From a virus, in IMG/VR virus record IMGVR_UViG_3300036894_000029, positions 1-20,426 of that record: a stretch of DNA of 20,426 bases. The stretch is one strand, 5' to 3'. Made by a program: the position numbers and the translations under genes. The notes below the pieces were generated by a model, which was not told where the DNA came from, did no database searches, and saw only the letters and a list, made by a program, of their open reading frames with translations. This document shows, piece after piece, positions 1 through 4,777 of the stretch; position 1 is the stretch's first letter; the number at the start of each line of letters is the position of its first letter.

Positions 1-173
1 CTTAGGATGCACCAGCCTGACGGACTCGTGATTCGCCGGCCATCCGGCCCGGCCGCCATCGGAATGGCTGCAAACCCGCTGATGCGGGGCTTGTTGTAGT
101 TGGTAATCGCGCGGCGGCGTTGAACCTCTGAGATGGCTGTTGGGTCTTTCGGCTTCTTCTGTTTGGGACTCAC
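1..173 (-). CDS. Unknown small phage protein, 3' end cut by the window edge
   Basis: An open frame runs leftward off the window from a GTG at 173-171. It reads MSPKQKKPKDPTAISEVQRR at its start, then a basic stretch ending ...RITSPSGWCIL at the edge, 57 codons without a stop. The GTG overlaps the TGA of the upstream minus-strand gene by four bases (GTGA), the same coupling used throughout this window, which is the main reason to accept it. The N-terminus is lysine-rich and probably disordered. I do not recognise the family. The C-terminus lies outside the window, so no function is offered. Confidence 0.55.
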   Translation of the reverse strand, partial: MSPKQKKPKDPTAISEVQRRRAITNYNKPRISGFAAIPMAAGPDGRRITSPSGWCIL

Positions 174-541
174 TGCGCACACTCCCGAAGTCTTCGCCAG
201 TCGATATACACCCGGGAACAGCCGAGAACGGGGCAATGGTACGGCGTGTCTGAGAGCGCATCCCACGAGCCCGTGCCATCCTGAATCTCCACCCAACCAA
301 GCCTCTTTAGAGTGTGCAGATCCTCCAGGCATTCGGTAGCCGTGTATCTGCCGTACTGGAGTGCCTTCATATCCAGGCAAGATAAAGGATCTCCGTGCGC
401 CTTGGCGACTGGACCATAGGGAAGCACTGCTAAAGCCAACAAGAGGCTCCATTCGCGCGTTGAAAGCTTTGGAATCAACGGCAAAAGGAGGAAGAGTAAC
501 TCATCGCCCGAGGATGGGGCAATTTGCGTCGATGGCGTCAT
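170..541 (-). CDS. Small winged-helix-like protein, possible replication or regulatory DNA-binding factor
   Basis: This 123-residue protein has hydrophobic and basic helices arranged like a small helix-turn-helix fold: LLFLLLPLIPKLSTREW (about 15-31), then a second helix set ending TATECLEDLHTLKRLGWVEI (about 67-86), which resembles the recognition helix and wing of winged-helix proteins (a leucine-rich helix, then GWVEI-type strand). The replication protein at 5579 has a similar local pattern (AIPRLLEIGWLEQV). The ATG at 541 has no clear ribosome binding site and lies inside the 3' end of the preceding 50-residue gene, so translation may depend on coupling. The downstream gene overlaps by GTGA. 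The winged-helix call is inference from pattern only; specific function unknown. Confidence 0.5.
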   Translation of the reverse strand: MTPSTQIAPSSGDELLFLLLPLIPKLSTREWSLLLALAVLPYGPVAKAHGDPLSCLDMKALQYGRYTATECLEDLHTLKRLGWVEIQDGTGSWDALSDTPYHCPVLGCSRVYIDWRRLRECAQ

Positions 542-653
542 GAAAATAATTCGTGACGGGTCTTGAACTTGGCGTGGAAAATCGGTTATACTGCGACTGT
601 CCAGCCAGGTATTGACCCGTGGCGGGATGAGTTGCTTGATCGGCTACGCTCAT
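501..653 (-). CDS. 50-residue hypothetical protein at the head of the left minus-strand operon
   Basis: An ATG at 653 is preceded on the minus strand by AAGGAG with about seven bases of spacing, one of the best ribosome binding sites in this region. The frame encodes 50 residues starting MSVADQATHPATGQYLAGQS and ending ANCPILGR before TGA at 503-501. The protein is polar and has no recognisable domain. It overlaps the 123-residue gene by about 40 bases. The strong binding site and the promoter-like element about 120 bases upstream support it; the short length and lack of homology recognition keep confidence moderate. It could instead be a leader peptide regulating the next gene. Confidence 0.4.
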   Translation of the reverse strand: MSVADQATHPATGQYLAGQSQYNRFSTPSSRPVTNYFHDAIDANCPILGR

Positions 654-689
654 CTCGCCTCTCCTTTTCTCTCAGATTTTCCCCGCCTA

Positions 690-766
690 TCACCACTCCA
701 AGCATTTGCGCCAGTGTCTTGCCTCGTGAGGGCTGAAGGTCGTGTTGAAGTGGTGACAAGCAAGAC
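690..766 (-). promoter_or_regulatory. Interlocking inverted repeats in the leader of the left minus-strand operon
   Basis: Two inverted-repeat pairs interleave: 690-699 pairs with 747-756 (10 bp with one mismatch, a G-U wobble in minus-strand RNA), and 716-722 pairs perfectly with 760-766 (GTCTTGC/GCAAGAC). In the minus-strand transcript the order is stem A 5' arm, stem B 5' arm, stem A 3' arm, stem B 3' arm, which is the topology of a pseudoknot or of two mutually exclusive hairpins. The last arm ends about 25 bases before the AAGGAG of the gene starting at 653. This could be a translation-control element or protein-binding operators. Not matched to any known RNA family. Confidence 0.3.
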
Positions 767-773
767 GTTTCTG

Positions 774-802
774 ATTGTAATTCAGTACTCGGACTCCCGC
801 AA
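774..802 (-). promoter_or_regulatory. Candidate sigma70-type promoter for the left minus-strand genes
   Basis: On the minus strand TTGCGG (802-797) is followed after 17 bp by TACAAT (779-774). The predicted start of transcription is near 767, giving a leader of about 114 bases before the ATG at 653. That leader contains the interlocking inverted repeats. Four of six bases match the -35 consensus and five of six the -10 consensus. Confidence 0.4.
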
Positions 803-935
803 CTGAAATCTTCATTTTTCACCAAAGCGAACAGTAGGCGAATGGCTACAGTACATGACGCCACTTGCCGTCCTGGGTGACGCGCAACGCCCCCGCATCC
901 CTATATATAAATCAAGCGTTAAATAAACCCATAGA

Positions 936-1007
936 GGCGGGCGGGATTTTTCGAGGGTTCAATGAGGCTTGAGAGCCCAGCGGCGAAACGAGCGCTGCCC
1001 GCCCGCC
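936..1007 (-). terminator. GC-rich inverted repeats just after the minus-strand operon, possible terminator
   Basis: GGCGGGCGGG at 936-945 is exactly complementary to 998-1007. A second pair, AGCGGCG near 979-985 with CGCCGCT near 1004-1010, overlaps it, so only one of the two can form at a time. The structure begins a few bases after the TAG of the gene ending at 1014. On the minus strand there is an A-rich rather than U-rich run between the arms, so it is not a canonical intrinsic terminator. Confidence 0.25.
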
Positions 1008-1013
1008 GCTTTG

Positions 1014-1223
1014 CTATTTCAAATCGTCGGAAGCCAAACGCCGCTTGCCGTCCTTGTCTGTCTTCCGACCGGTAGAAATCTTCCGCACCACCCCGGCCGT
1101 CCCGCTGGCCACTGGCGCCCCGGTGACGTGGTATTGCGCTCCCCGCTTGCAGGAATTGCCCCACCTGGACAGATCAATCCCGCCCGGCCCCCAGTACTCC
1201 TGGTCGTACGGCTGGTCCGTCAT
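1014..1223 (-). CDS. Small conserved protein, paralogue of the gene at 6544-6783
   Basis: This 69-residue protein begins MTDQPYDQEYWGPGGIDLSR and carries the block DLSRWGN-x-CKRG followed by VASGTAGVVRKISTGRK. Nearly the same block occurs in the protein at 6544-6783 on the opposite strand, so the two are clear paralogues, diverged at the DNA level and therefore not a recent copy. The ATG at 1223 directly abuts the TAA of the upstream gene (TAAATG), so the two form an operon. The C-terminal third is basic (KTDKDGKRR). No known function; the conserved Asp, Arg, Trp and Cys suggest a small folded or ligand-binding module. That it is a real gene is well supported by the conserved paralogue. Confidence 0.75.
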   Translation of the reverse strand: MTDQPYDQEYWGPGGIDLSRWGNSCKRGAQYHVTGAPVASGTAGVVRKISTGRKTDKDGKRRLASDDLK

Positions 1224-1439
1224 TTAATCAGCAGTTCTGCCCGGCGACCATGTCGATTGCCACACCGGCAAAGATGCCGCACCTTTCTTTCGAGCGCGCT
1301 CCGCGTCCCACCTGGCGTTAATCGCCTCGCGCGCTGCATCGCTCCGTTGCGCGGCCGTCATGTTCTTTGCCCGCTTCTTTCCGCCCCGCGCGCCAAGCAA
1401 CACGGCCGCTGGATCTTTTTTCCGCTTGCGTTTCTTCAT
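1224..1439 (-). CDS. Basic small protein of the GG-K-RAK / REAINARW repeat type
   Basis: From ATG at 1439 the frame encodes 71 residues starting MKKRKRKKDPAAVLLGARGG, followed by KKRAKNMTAAQRSDAAREAI and NARWDAERARKK. The pattern (small residues, GGKKRAK, then AAQRSDAAREA.NARW) is familiar from short, very basic proteins in bacterial and phage genomes that may bind nucleic acid; their biochemical role is not established. I chose 1439 over the longer frame start at 1514 because a promoter with TATACT ends only eight bases upstream of this ATG, so the 1514 start would not be on the transcript. It would therefore be translated from a leaderless or nearly leaderless mRNA. It heads an operon with the gene at 1014-1223. 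Confidence 0.65.
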   Translation of the reverse strand: MKKRKRKKDPAAVLLGARGGKKRAKNMTAAQRSDAAREAINARWDAERARKKGAASLPVWQSTWSPGRTAD

Positions 1440-1447
1440 CGCTTTGG

Positions 1448-1477
1448 AGTATAGTTCAAAGCGGTATGAATCGTCAA
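1448..1477 (-). promoter_or_regulatory. Promoter for the minus-strand operon, leaderless geometry
   Basis: On the minus strand TTGACG (1477-1472), an 18-bp spacer and TATACT (1453-1448) give a near-consensus sigma70-type promoter. Only eight bases separate the -10 element from the ATG at 1439, so transcription should begin at or within about two bases of the start codon. Confidence 0.65.
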
Positions 1478-1504
1478 TGGTACCGCGAATGGAACGGCCG
1501 GTAC

Positions 1505-1533
1505 TTGCTTTCATTCGGAGCAGTACGTATATT
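1505..1533 (+). promoter_or_regulatory. Promoter for the rightward genes, leaderless geometry
   Basis: TTGCTT (1505-1510), a 17-bp spacer and TATATT (1528-1533) lie so that seven bases separate the -10 element from the ATG at 1541. This mirrors the divergent minus-strand promoter about 60 bp away and would also give a leaderless transcript. No Shine-Dalgarno sequence precedes the ATG. Confidence 0.5.
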
Positions 1534-1540
1534 CAGAATC

Positions 1541-1894
1541 ATGCAACAGCCATTGCAGATTCAGCCGCGGCCGATCTACCGCGCCGAAAGGCCCGTCAGA
1601 GATCCCAAGTACCTGCGATTCCTGAAGCGCCTGCCCTGCGTTGCCTGCCTGCGGACCTGGAGCGTTGACCCGGCGCACACGGGCGGCCATGGGATGTCAC
1701 AGAAGTCCTGCGACCTGAAAGCAATCCCCCTTTGCCGACGGTGCCACGAAGCGTTCGATGCCGACCCGCGCGGGTTTGCGGAACGGAATCGACTGGACAT
1801 CCCGGCACTGATCGCACGTTTCAATCGCTTCTACAGCGAACGGATAACAGGTACCGTTAACGAGTCATCTCCCGATTCCAAACAAGCCGCGTGA
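1541..1894 (+). CDS. HNH-like nuclease (DUF968-type zinc/HNH protein)
   Basis: A 117-residue protein with the arrangement expected of small phage HNH-fold proteins: C33-x2-C36, then D43-P-A-H46 and H50, then K55-x2-D58, then C65-x2-C68-H69, followed by a C-terminal helix containing RNRLDIPALIARFNRFY. The spacing resembles the DUF968/HNH family found in phage early regions, whose members are predicted metal-dependent nucleases. The paired cysteines probably bind structural zinc, and H46 with the later histidines could be catalytic. An in-frame ATG at 1466 exists, but 1541 is preferred because the promoter -10 element ends seven bases upstream. The family assignment rests on motif spacing read by eye. 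Confidence 0.7.
   Translation: MQQPLQIQPRPIYRAERPVRDPKYLRFLKRLPCVACLRTWSVDPAHTGGHGMSQKSCDLKAIPLCRRCHEAFDADPRGFAERNRLDIPALIARFNRFYSERITGTVNESSPDSKQAA
1784..1816 (+). repeat. Direct repeat, copy 1 (inside the HNH gene)
   Basis: This 33-bp stretch encodes the RNRLDIPALIA segment of the HNH protein. It recurs at 1964-1996 with 29 of 33 bases identical by hand comparison. Some similarity also extends upstream (GACCCG before each copy). Confidence 0.8.
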
Positions 1895-1963
1895 AGACGC
1901 AAAGTAAAAGCATGGAACGCAACGATTTTATCGACTTGGACGAAGGGTACCGACCCGGTAAGG

Positions 1964-1996
1964 CGGAACCGGCTGGACATCCCGGCGCTGATCGCG
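1964..1996 (+). repeat. Direct repeat, copy 2 (downstream of the HNH gene)
   Basis: Second copy of the repeat at 1784-1816. It lies in the same reading frame as the HNH gene but beyond its TGA, and would read RRNRLDIPALIADERGRR before the next stop. This looks like a decaying partial duplication of the end of the HNH gene. Confidence 0.75.
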
Positions 1997-2013
1997 GACG
2001 AAAGAGGGAGACG

Positions 2014-2247
2014 ATGACGATGACTAAATTGAAGAAGTTGATTTTCCGGCTCAAGAGATGGTGGTGTGGCAGGAGCCATGCCGGACAGTTACAGTACAGC
2101 GGATACGGCTGCTGGACGTGTAAAAAGTGCGGATGTGCTGGCCGCCCCATCGCCATGTCCGATCAGTTCATGGCGCGGGATGCGATCCGGCGCGGCTCTG
2201 ATGGCTGGCGTGACTGGATGAAAGGAGATAAATTCGATGATTGCTGA
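2014..2247 (+). CDS. Mini zinc-binding protein (RLKR-x-WC-x3-H ... CxxC type)
   Basis: From ATG at 2014, behind GGGAG with five bases of spacing, the frame encodes 77 residues: a basic amphipathic N-terminus (KLKKLIFRLKRWWC), then C18-x3-H22, then C33-x2-C36-x2-C39-x-C41. The same arrangement, RLKR-x-WC-x3-H followed by Y-x-C-x2-C, occurs in the 48-residue protein at 11361-11507, so the two are probably related. A longer GTG start at 1891 would overlap the HNH stop, but it lacks a binding site and its extra N-terminus reads through the repeat copy in an unrelated frame. The C-terminal half contains the peptide MSDQFMA, which is shared with another gene at 2621. Likely role: small zinc-stabilised protein, function unknown. 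Confidence 0.6.
   Translation: MTMTKLKKLIFRLKRWWCGRSHAGQLQYSGYGCWTCKKCGCAGRPIAMSDQFMARDAIRRGSDGWRDWMKGDKFDDC
2151..2176 (+). repeat. 26-bp perfect direct repeat with palindromic arms, copy 1
   Basis: Identical to 2719-2744. The unit has CGCCATG and CATGGCG as inverted arms around a central segment containing GATCAG, so it looks like an operator or protein-binding site. It encodes the peptide AMSDQFMA in the gene at 2014-2247. Confidence 0.85.
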
Positions 2248-2392
2248 AACTCTAGCAAGCCAGCAAGATGCCGCGCTGGTGGCCGCCATGGCGCGCCAGG
2301 CAGCGGAGGACGGCGAGGTGGTGGAAATGTGCCTAGCGGCCGGATGCACGCTGGCAGAGGCAGAGGCGGGGATAAGGGGAGGAGTCGTATGA
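2237..2392 (+). CDS. 51-residue hypothetical protein
   Basis: ATG at 2237 is preceded by AAAGGAG with nine bases of spacing, a strong ribosome binding site. The product starts MIAETLASQQDAALVAAMAR and ends with TLAEAEAGIRGGVV; it is alanine-rich and probably helical. It overlaps the upstream gene by eleven bases, and its TGA overlaps the next ATG (ATGA). No family recognised. The context, a chain of small overlapping early genes, supports it as real. Confidence 0.6.
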   Translation: MIAETLASQQDAALVAAMARQAAEDGEVVEMCLAAGCTLAEAEAGIRGGVV

Positions 2393-2643
2393 ACGAATCG
2401 AAGACTCGTAAACCCCACATCTACAAACAGAGGGGATACTTCGCATTCAAAATGATGGCTGATTTGCACCGGGAATTGTTCCCTGACCAGAAGTCGGTAG
2501 ATGGTAACAGTCGCATCGCTCACAAAATCTATCATGCTCTCGACAAGGCGTATACGGATGGAATCGAGGATGCGGCGCAGATGGAGGACGATAAGCTCCA
2601 GCGCATCAGAAGGAGAATCTATGGCAGAACCCAAAACTGTTGA
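2389..2643 (+). CDS. Hypothetical early-region protein, 84 residues
   Basis: The frame begins at ATG 2389, which overlaps the previous stop by four bases and follows GGGGAGGAG. It begins MNESKTRKPHIYKQRGYFAF and continues with KMMADLHRELFPD and helical segments such as DKAYTDGIEDAAQMEDDKL. It is mixed charged, soluble and probably alpha-helical. I do not recognise the family. The next gene starts inside its 3' end. Confidence 0.65.
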   Translation: MNESKTRKPHIYKQRGYFAFKMMADLHRELFPDQKSVDGNSRIAHKIYHALDKAYTDGIEDAAQMEDDKLQRIRRRIYGRTQNC

Positions 2644-2851
2644 CGTGCTTCCCCCACTCACCGGCATCGCACGGAAAGAACGCCGCGACAAGGGCGTCCC
2701 GCGCAAGAGCAACGTCGCCGCCATGTCCGATCAGTTCATGGCGCTCGATCTGGAGACGCAGATCGTAATGCTTGAGGTACTCCAAGCGCTCCACCGCCAG
2801 GTGGTCAAAGGCCGCATCGCGGCAGGAACGGAGGTGGACGATGGCGTATAA
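2621..2851 (+). CDS. Hypothetical protein containing the repeated MSDQFMA peptide
   Basis: ATG at 2621 follows AAGGAG with good spacing. The 76-residue product has a basic, proline-containing N-terminus (TGIARKERRDKGVPRKSN), the peptide AMSDQFMALDLETQ encoded by the 26-bp repeat, and a C-terminal helix (IVMLEVLQALHRQVVKG). The same MSDQFMA peptide occurs in the otherwise unrelated zinc protein at 2014-2247. Function unknown. It overlaps both neighbours, fitting the early gene chain. Confidence 0.65.
   Translation: MAEPKTVDVLPPLTGIARKERRDKGVPRKSNVAAMSDQFMALDLETQIVMLEVLQALHRQVVKGRIAAGTEVDDGV
2719..2744 (+). repeat. 26-bp perfect direct repeat with palindromic arms, copy 2
   Basis: Exact copy of 2151-2176, 568 bp downstream, in the same reading phase relative to its host gene. 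Flanking sequence on both sides is different. Confidence 0.85.
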
Positions 2852-3122
2852 CAGCCCCGAAGACCGCCGCTGGCTGGCCGCCATGGGCGTAGCACTCGAA
2901 TCGCCAGACGATATGCACGCGCTATGCCACCAGCGCTGGCTGGAAGAACGCCAGAAACGCGAGACCGCCGAGGAGAGCATCGTCGCCAACGCGGCGACTT
3001 ACTCGGCGCTCACCGAGATCCTGGAGACAGAGATCCGGCGCCAGCACGCGGCGGCCGTCTCGGGCTGGTGCATCGCTGTTATCGCCTGCCTCGCGCTGGT
3101 GGTGACATGGGCAGTCGGATAG
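2841..3122 (+). CDS. Small protein with a C-terminal membrane segment
   Basis: From ATG 2841 (behind GGAGGTGG) the frame encodes 93 residues. The N-terminal two thirds are charged and helical, with a likely coiled coil (QRWLEERQKRETAEESIVAN and TALTEILETEIRR-like helices). The last 25 or so residues form one hydrophobic segment (GWCIAVIACLALVVTWAVG) preceded by RR, suggesting a tail-anchored inner-membrane protein with the coiled coil in the cytoplasm. This could be a phage superinfection or host-takeover factor, but nothing in the sequence decides that. Family not recognised. Confidence 0.65.
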   Translation: MAYNSPEDRRWLAAMGVALESPDDMHALCHQRWLEERQKRETAEESIVANAATYSALTEILETEIRRQHAAAVSGWCIAVIACLALVVTWAVG

Positions 3123-3147
3123 TAAGTGAAAAAGGAGACTTAGTAAC

Positions 3148-3777
3148 ATGCCGAAACTGATATTCCGCGGAGCTTACATCCGCTTTGTTGACTTACGTTA
3201 CGACGATAAGTCGAAACAAAAGTACGTCAAGTTGAACTTCACCGCCGCTTTCTCGGAGCCTGTCCGCGAGGCTCTGGAATGGGGCGAACCGCCGGTCGGC
3301 TTCGACTCGGCAAAACTCGATGGCGATCTAACAGCGAGCCATTTTATCCTGACTCCGGATGGCAAGGAACTCCGGCAGCACGAGTTGCAACTTGACTCGA
3401 CCGGCATTTCGAACTTCGAGTTCGCGCGCGTCAAGGTGGGCGAGGACAGCTTCGAGAATCAGCTGCGCTTCCAGATCGTCACTTCGGCGGTCGGCGCGGC
3501 GGCCGTTGCAGAGGCGTACATCGAGGCCATCGGCAAGAGCACCGCGCAACTCCGCGTCAACTACGAGCACCAGGCTGAAATGCCCCTGGAGGACAAACAA
3601 GAGCCGCTGATCTCTCGGGAGCAGGCGCGCGACACCAGCGAGGAAACGGATAACATCGAGGAAACCAGCAATCCTGATGCCGCGGCCCCGCTCGCTCCGC
3701 TGGCCTCTGCCGTCGCAATGGGCGAAGGGACGCACCAGAAGCGCAAGCCGCGCGAGAACAAGAGCACGGTGAACTGA
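3148..3777 (+). CDS. Unknown protein with acidic tail, recombination/replication neighbourhood
   Basis: ATG 3148 follows AAAAAGGAG; the product has 209 residues. The first 140 look like a compact, strand-rich domain (MPKLIFRGAYIRFVDLRY, KYVKLNFTAAFSEPV, FENQLRFQIVTSAVG). The last 60 or so are a low-complexity, acidic then alanine/proline-rich and basic tail (SEETDNIEETSNPDAAAPLA). A strand-rich core plus disordered acidic tail directly upstream of a RusA resolvase invites comparison with phage single-stranded DNA-binding proteins, but no OB-fold signature can be proved by eye and the very end is basic. Treat the function as unknown. The stop overlaps the RusA start by one base (TGATG). Confidence 0.7.
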   Translation: MPKLIFRGAYIRFVDLRYDDKSKQKYVKLNFTAAFSEPVREALEWGEPPVGFDSAKLDGDLTASHFILTPDGKELRQHELQLDSTGISNFEFARVKVGEDSFENQLRFQIVTSAVGAAAVAEAYIEAIGKSTAQLRVNYEHQAEMPLEDKQEPLISREQARDTSEETDNIEETSNPDAAAPLAPLASAVAMGEGTHQKRKPRENKSTVN

Positions 3778-4277
3778 TGCTCCGCGAGGTACCCGGATTC
3801 GCAATCCACGGCGCTCCCCGAAGCAAGAAGAACTCGCCGCGTATCGTCAACATTGGCCCCATGTGCCGGGTGTGCGGAAAACGCGGCGGGTTCCCAAAGG
3901 TGCTTCCGTCTCTCGCCTACGAGCAGTGGGAGAGAGCGGCCCTCATCGAGTGTATGGTCATCAAGCAGCGGCTCCGCGCGGCCGGCGTGGAGCTTTCGAT
4001 CATCGACCCTATCAGCGTCGAGGCGCTATTCTACCTAGTGCCAACGAAGTCCGGCCTAATGCGCCTGGACTGCCCCGACCTGTCGAACCTGATGGAGGCC
4101 GTCGGCGACATGCTCCAGGCGGCAGACATCATCAGCGACGACCGGCAGATTTGCGACTGGGACGGCACTCGGCGCATGCTTGACGGATCGGACCCGCGCG
4201 TTGAGATCTACATCACGATATTGGAAGAAATCCCAGTACAGGAGAAACTGTATGTCGAATCTGATGCCCGAGATTGA
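3777..4277 (+). CDS. rusA: RusA-family Holliday junction resolvase
   Basis: The 166-residue product carries the RusA signature: D101-L-S-N104 followed by a helix with D111 and then DIISDD (D121-D122) and Q124-I, matching the family pattern of acidic residues around 'DxDN ... DALN ... DDxQI'. RusA dimers cleave four-way junctions during phage recombination and genome maturation. Two oddities are visible. The position of the second aspartate of the usual DxDN motif is Ser103 here, and there is a C30-x2-C33-G insert near the N-terminus (a possible zinc ribbon), absent from the E. coli protein. An extra Asp at 98 might compensate. The N-terminal HGAPRSKKNSPRI fits the family's usual strand-plus-basic start. 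Confidence 0.85.
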   Translation: MLREVPGFAIHGAPRSKKNSPRIVNIGPMCRVCGKRGGFPKVLPSLAYEQWERAALIECMVIKQRLRAAGVELSIIDPISVEALFYLVPTKSGLMRLDCPDLSNLMEAVGDMLQAADIISDDRQICDWDGTRRMLDGSDPRVEIYITILEEIPVQEKLYVESDARD

Positions 4278-4449
4278 CCGCGAGTGGCCGGCGCACCTGG
4301 AGCCGATCCACGGGGACTACGGGCCGGTACCGCAGCACTACGCACGCTCGCGGCGGGCTCTGCCGGAAGCGCCGGAAGCGCCTCCCGTGTCCCGCCGAAA
4401 GTGGAGGAAATCGCTGATACGACGTAAATTGCAAGGGGATCGTGAGTAA
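4252..4449 (+). CDS. Hypothetical basic protein, 65 residues
   Basis: ATG 4252 follows AGGAG and lies inside the 3' end of rusA. The product starts MSNLMPEIDREWPAHLEPIH, has a proline- and alanine-rich middle (RRALPEAPEAPPVS) and a strongly basic C-terminus (RRKWRKSLIRRKLQG). It is probably partly disordered and may bind nucleic acid. No family recognised. Confidence 0.55.
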   Translation: MSNLMPEIDREWPAHLEPIHGDYGPVPQHYARSRRALPEAPEAPPVSRRKWRKSLIRRKLQGDRE

Positions 4450-4777
4450 GCCAGTAACAGGAGGTTCTACAGTCCGAATGAAAACCGAACAGGAAATCCG
4501 GGAGAAGATGATGGTGCGGGAGTCCTTGGCCTTTCGTCCTCCACGACTAGAGTTCCATTCCGAGGTGACGCCGCGCATGATCGAGCTGGGCCGAGAGATG
4601 GAGCGCACGCTCATCATGAGAGCCATTCGAGGGGCGGCGGCGAGGCTGAAGCTGAAGCGCGGCGACGGCACGCTCGACTACCGCGCGATGGAACTGCTGC
4701 TCAGCGCCCAGGGCTACACGCTGGCGTCGGCGTACCAGCAGGCGCGCGACGAGCAGGAAAAGGCGGCGCCGAAATGA
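4442..4777 (+). CDS. Hypothetical helical protein upstream of the DNA methyltransferase
   Basis: The frame is open from GTG 4442, which overlaps the previous stop by eight bases; an internal ATG at 4478 is an alternative start, with AGGAGG thirteen bases before it, unusually far. The 111-residue (or 99-residue) product is charged and helical: KTEQEIREKMMVRESLAF, then TPRMIELGREMERTLIMRAI and a C-terminal LDYRAMELLLSAQGYTLASA. It overlaps the methyltransferase start by four bases (ATGA). No known function. Confidence 0.6.
   Translation: MSKPVTGGSTVRMKTEQEIREKMMVRESLAFRPPRLEFHSEVTPRMIELGREMERTLIMRAIRGAAARLKLKRGDGTLDYRAMELLLSAQGYTLASAYQQARDEQEKAAPK

Larger units (their letters stand above)
654..1013. 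other. 360-bp region without a convincing gene
   Basis: No frame here has both a good start and protein-like composition. It holds the minus-strand promoter and structured leader described separately, an AT-rich island around 900-930 (alternating TA run followed by TTAAATAAA), and GC-rich inverted repeats at 936-1007. It behaves like a control region between two minus-strand transcription units. Confidence 0.5.

Noticed and set aside
563-592. Plus-strand promoter-like TTGAAC-18-TATACT
   Set aside because: It lies inside the minus-strand gene at 501-653 and no plausible plus-strand gene or start codon follows it at a useful distance. It could only be an antisense promoter; not supported further.
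586-864. 92-codon minus-strand frame across the left control region
   Set aside because: Composition is not protein-like, no ribosome binding site precedes its ATG, and it conflicts with the better supported gene at 501-653 and with the promoter and leader elements.
860-890. Short minus-strand fragment reading VTQDGKWRHVL, possible relic of a larger gene
   Set aside because: Only about 13 codons between stops; too short to call a pseudogene and no flanking homology is visible.
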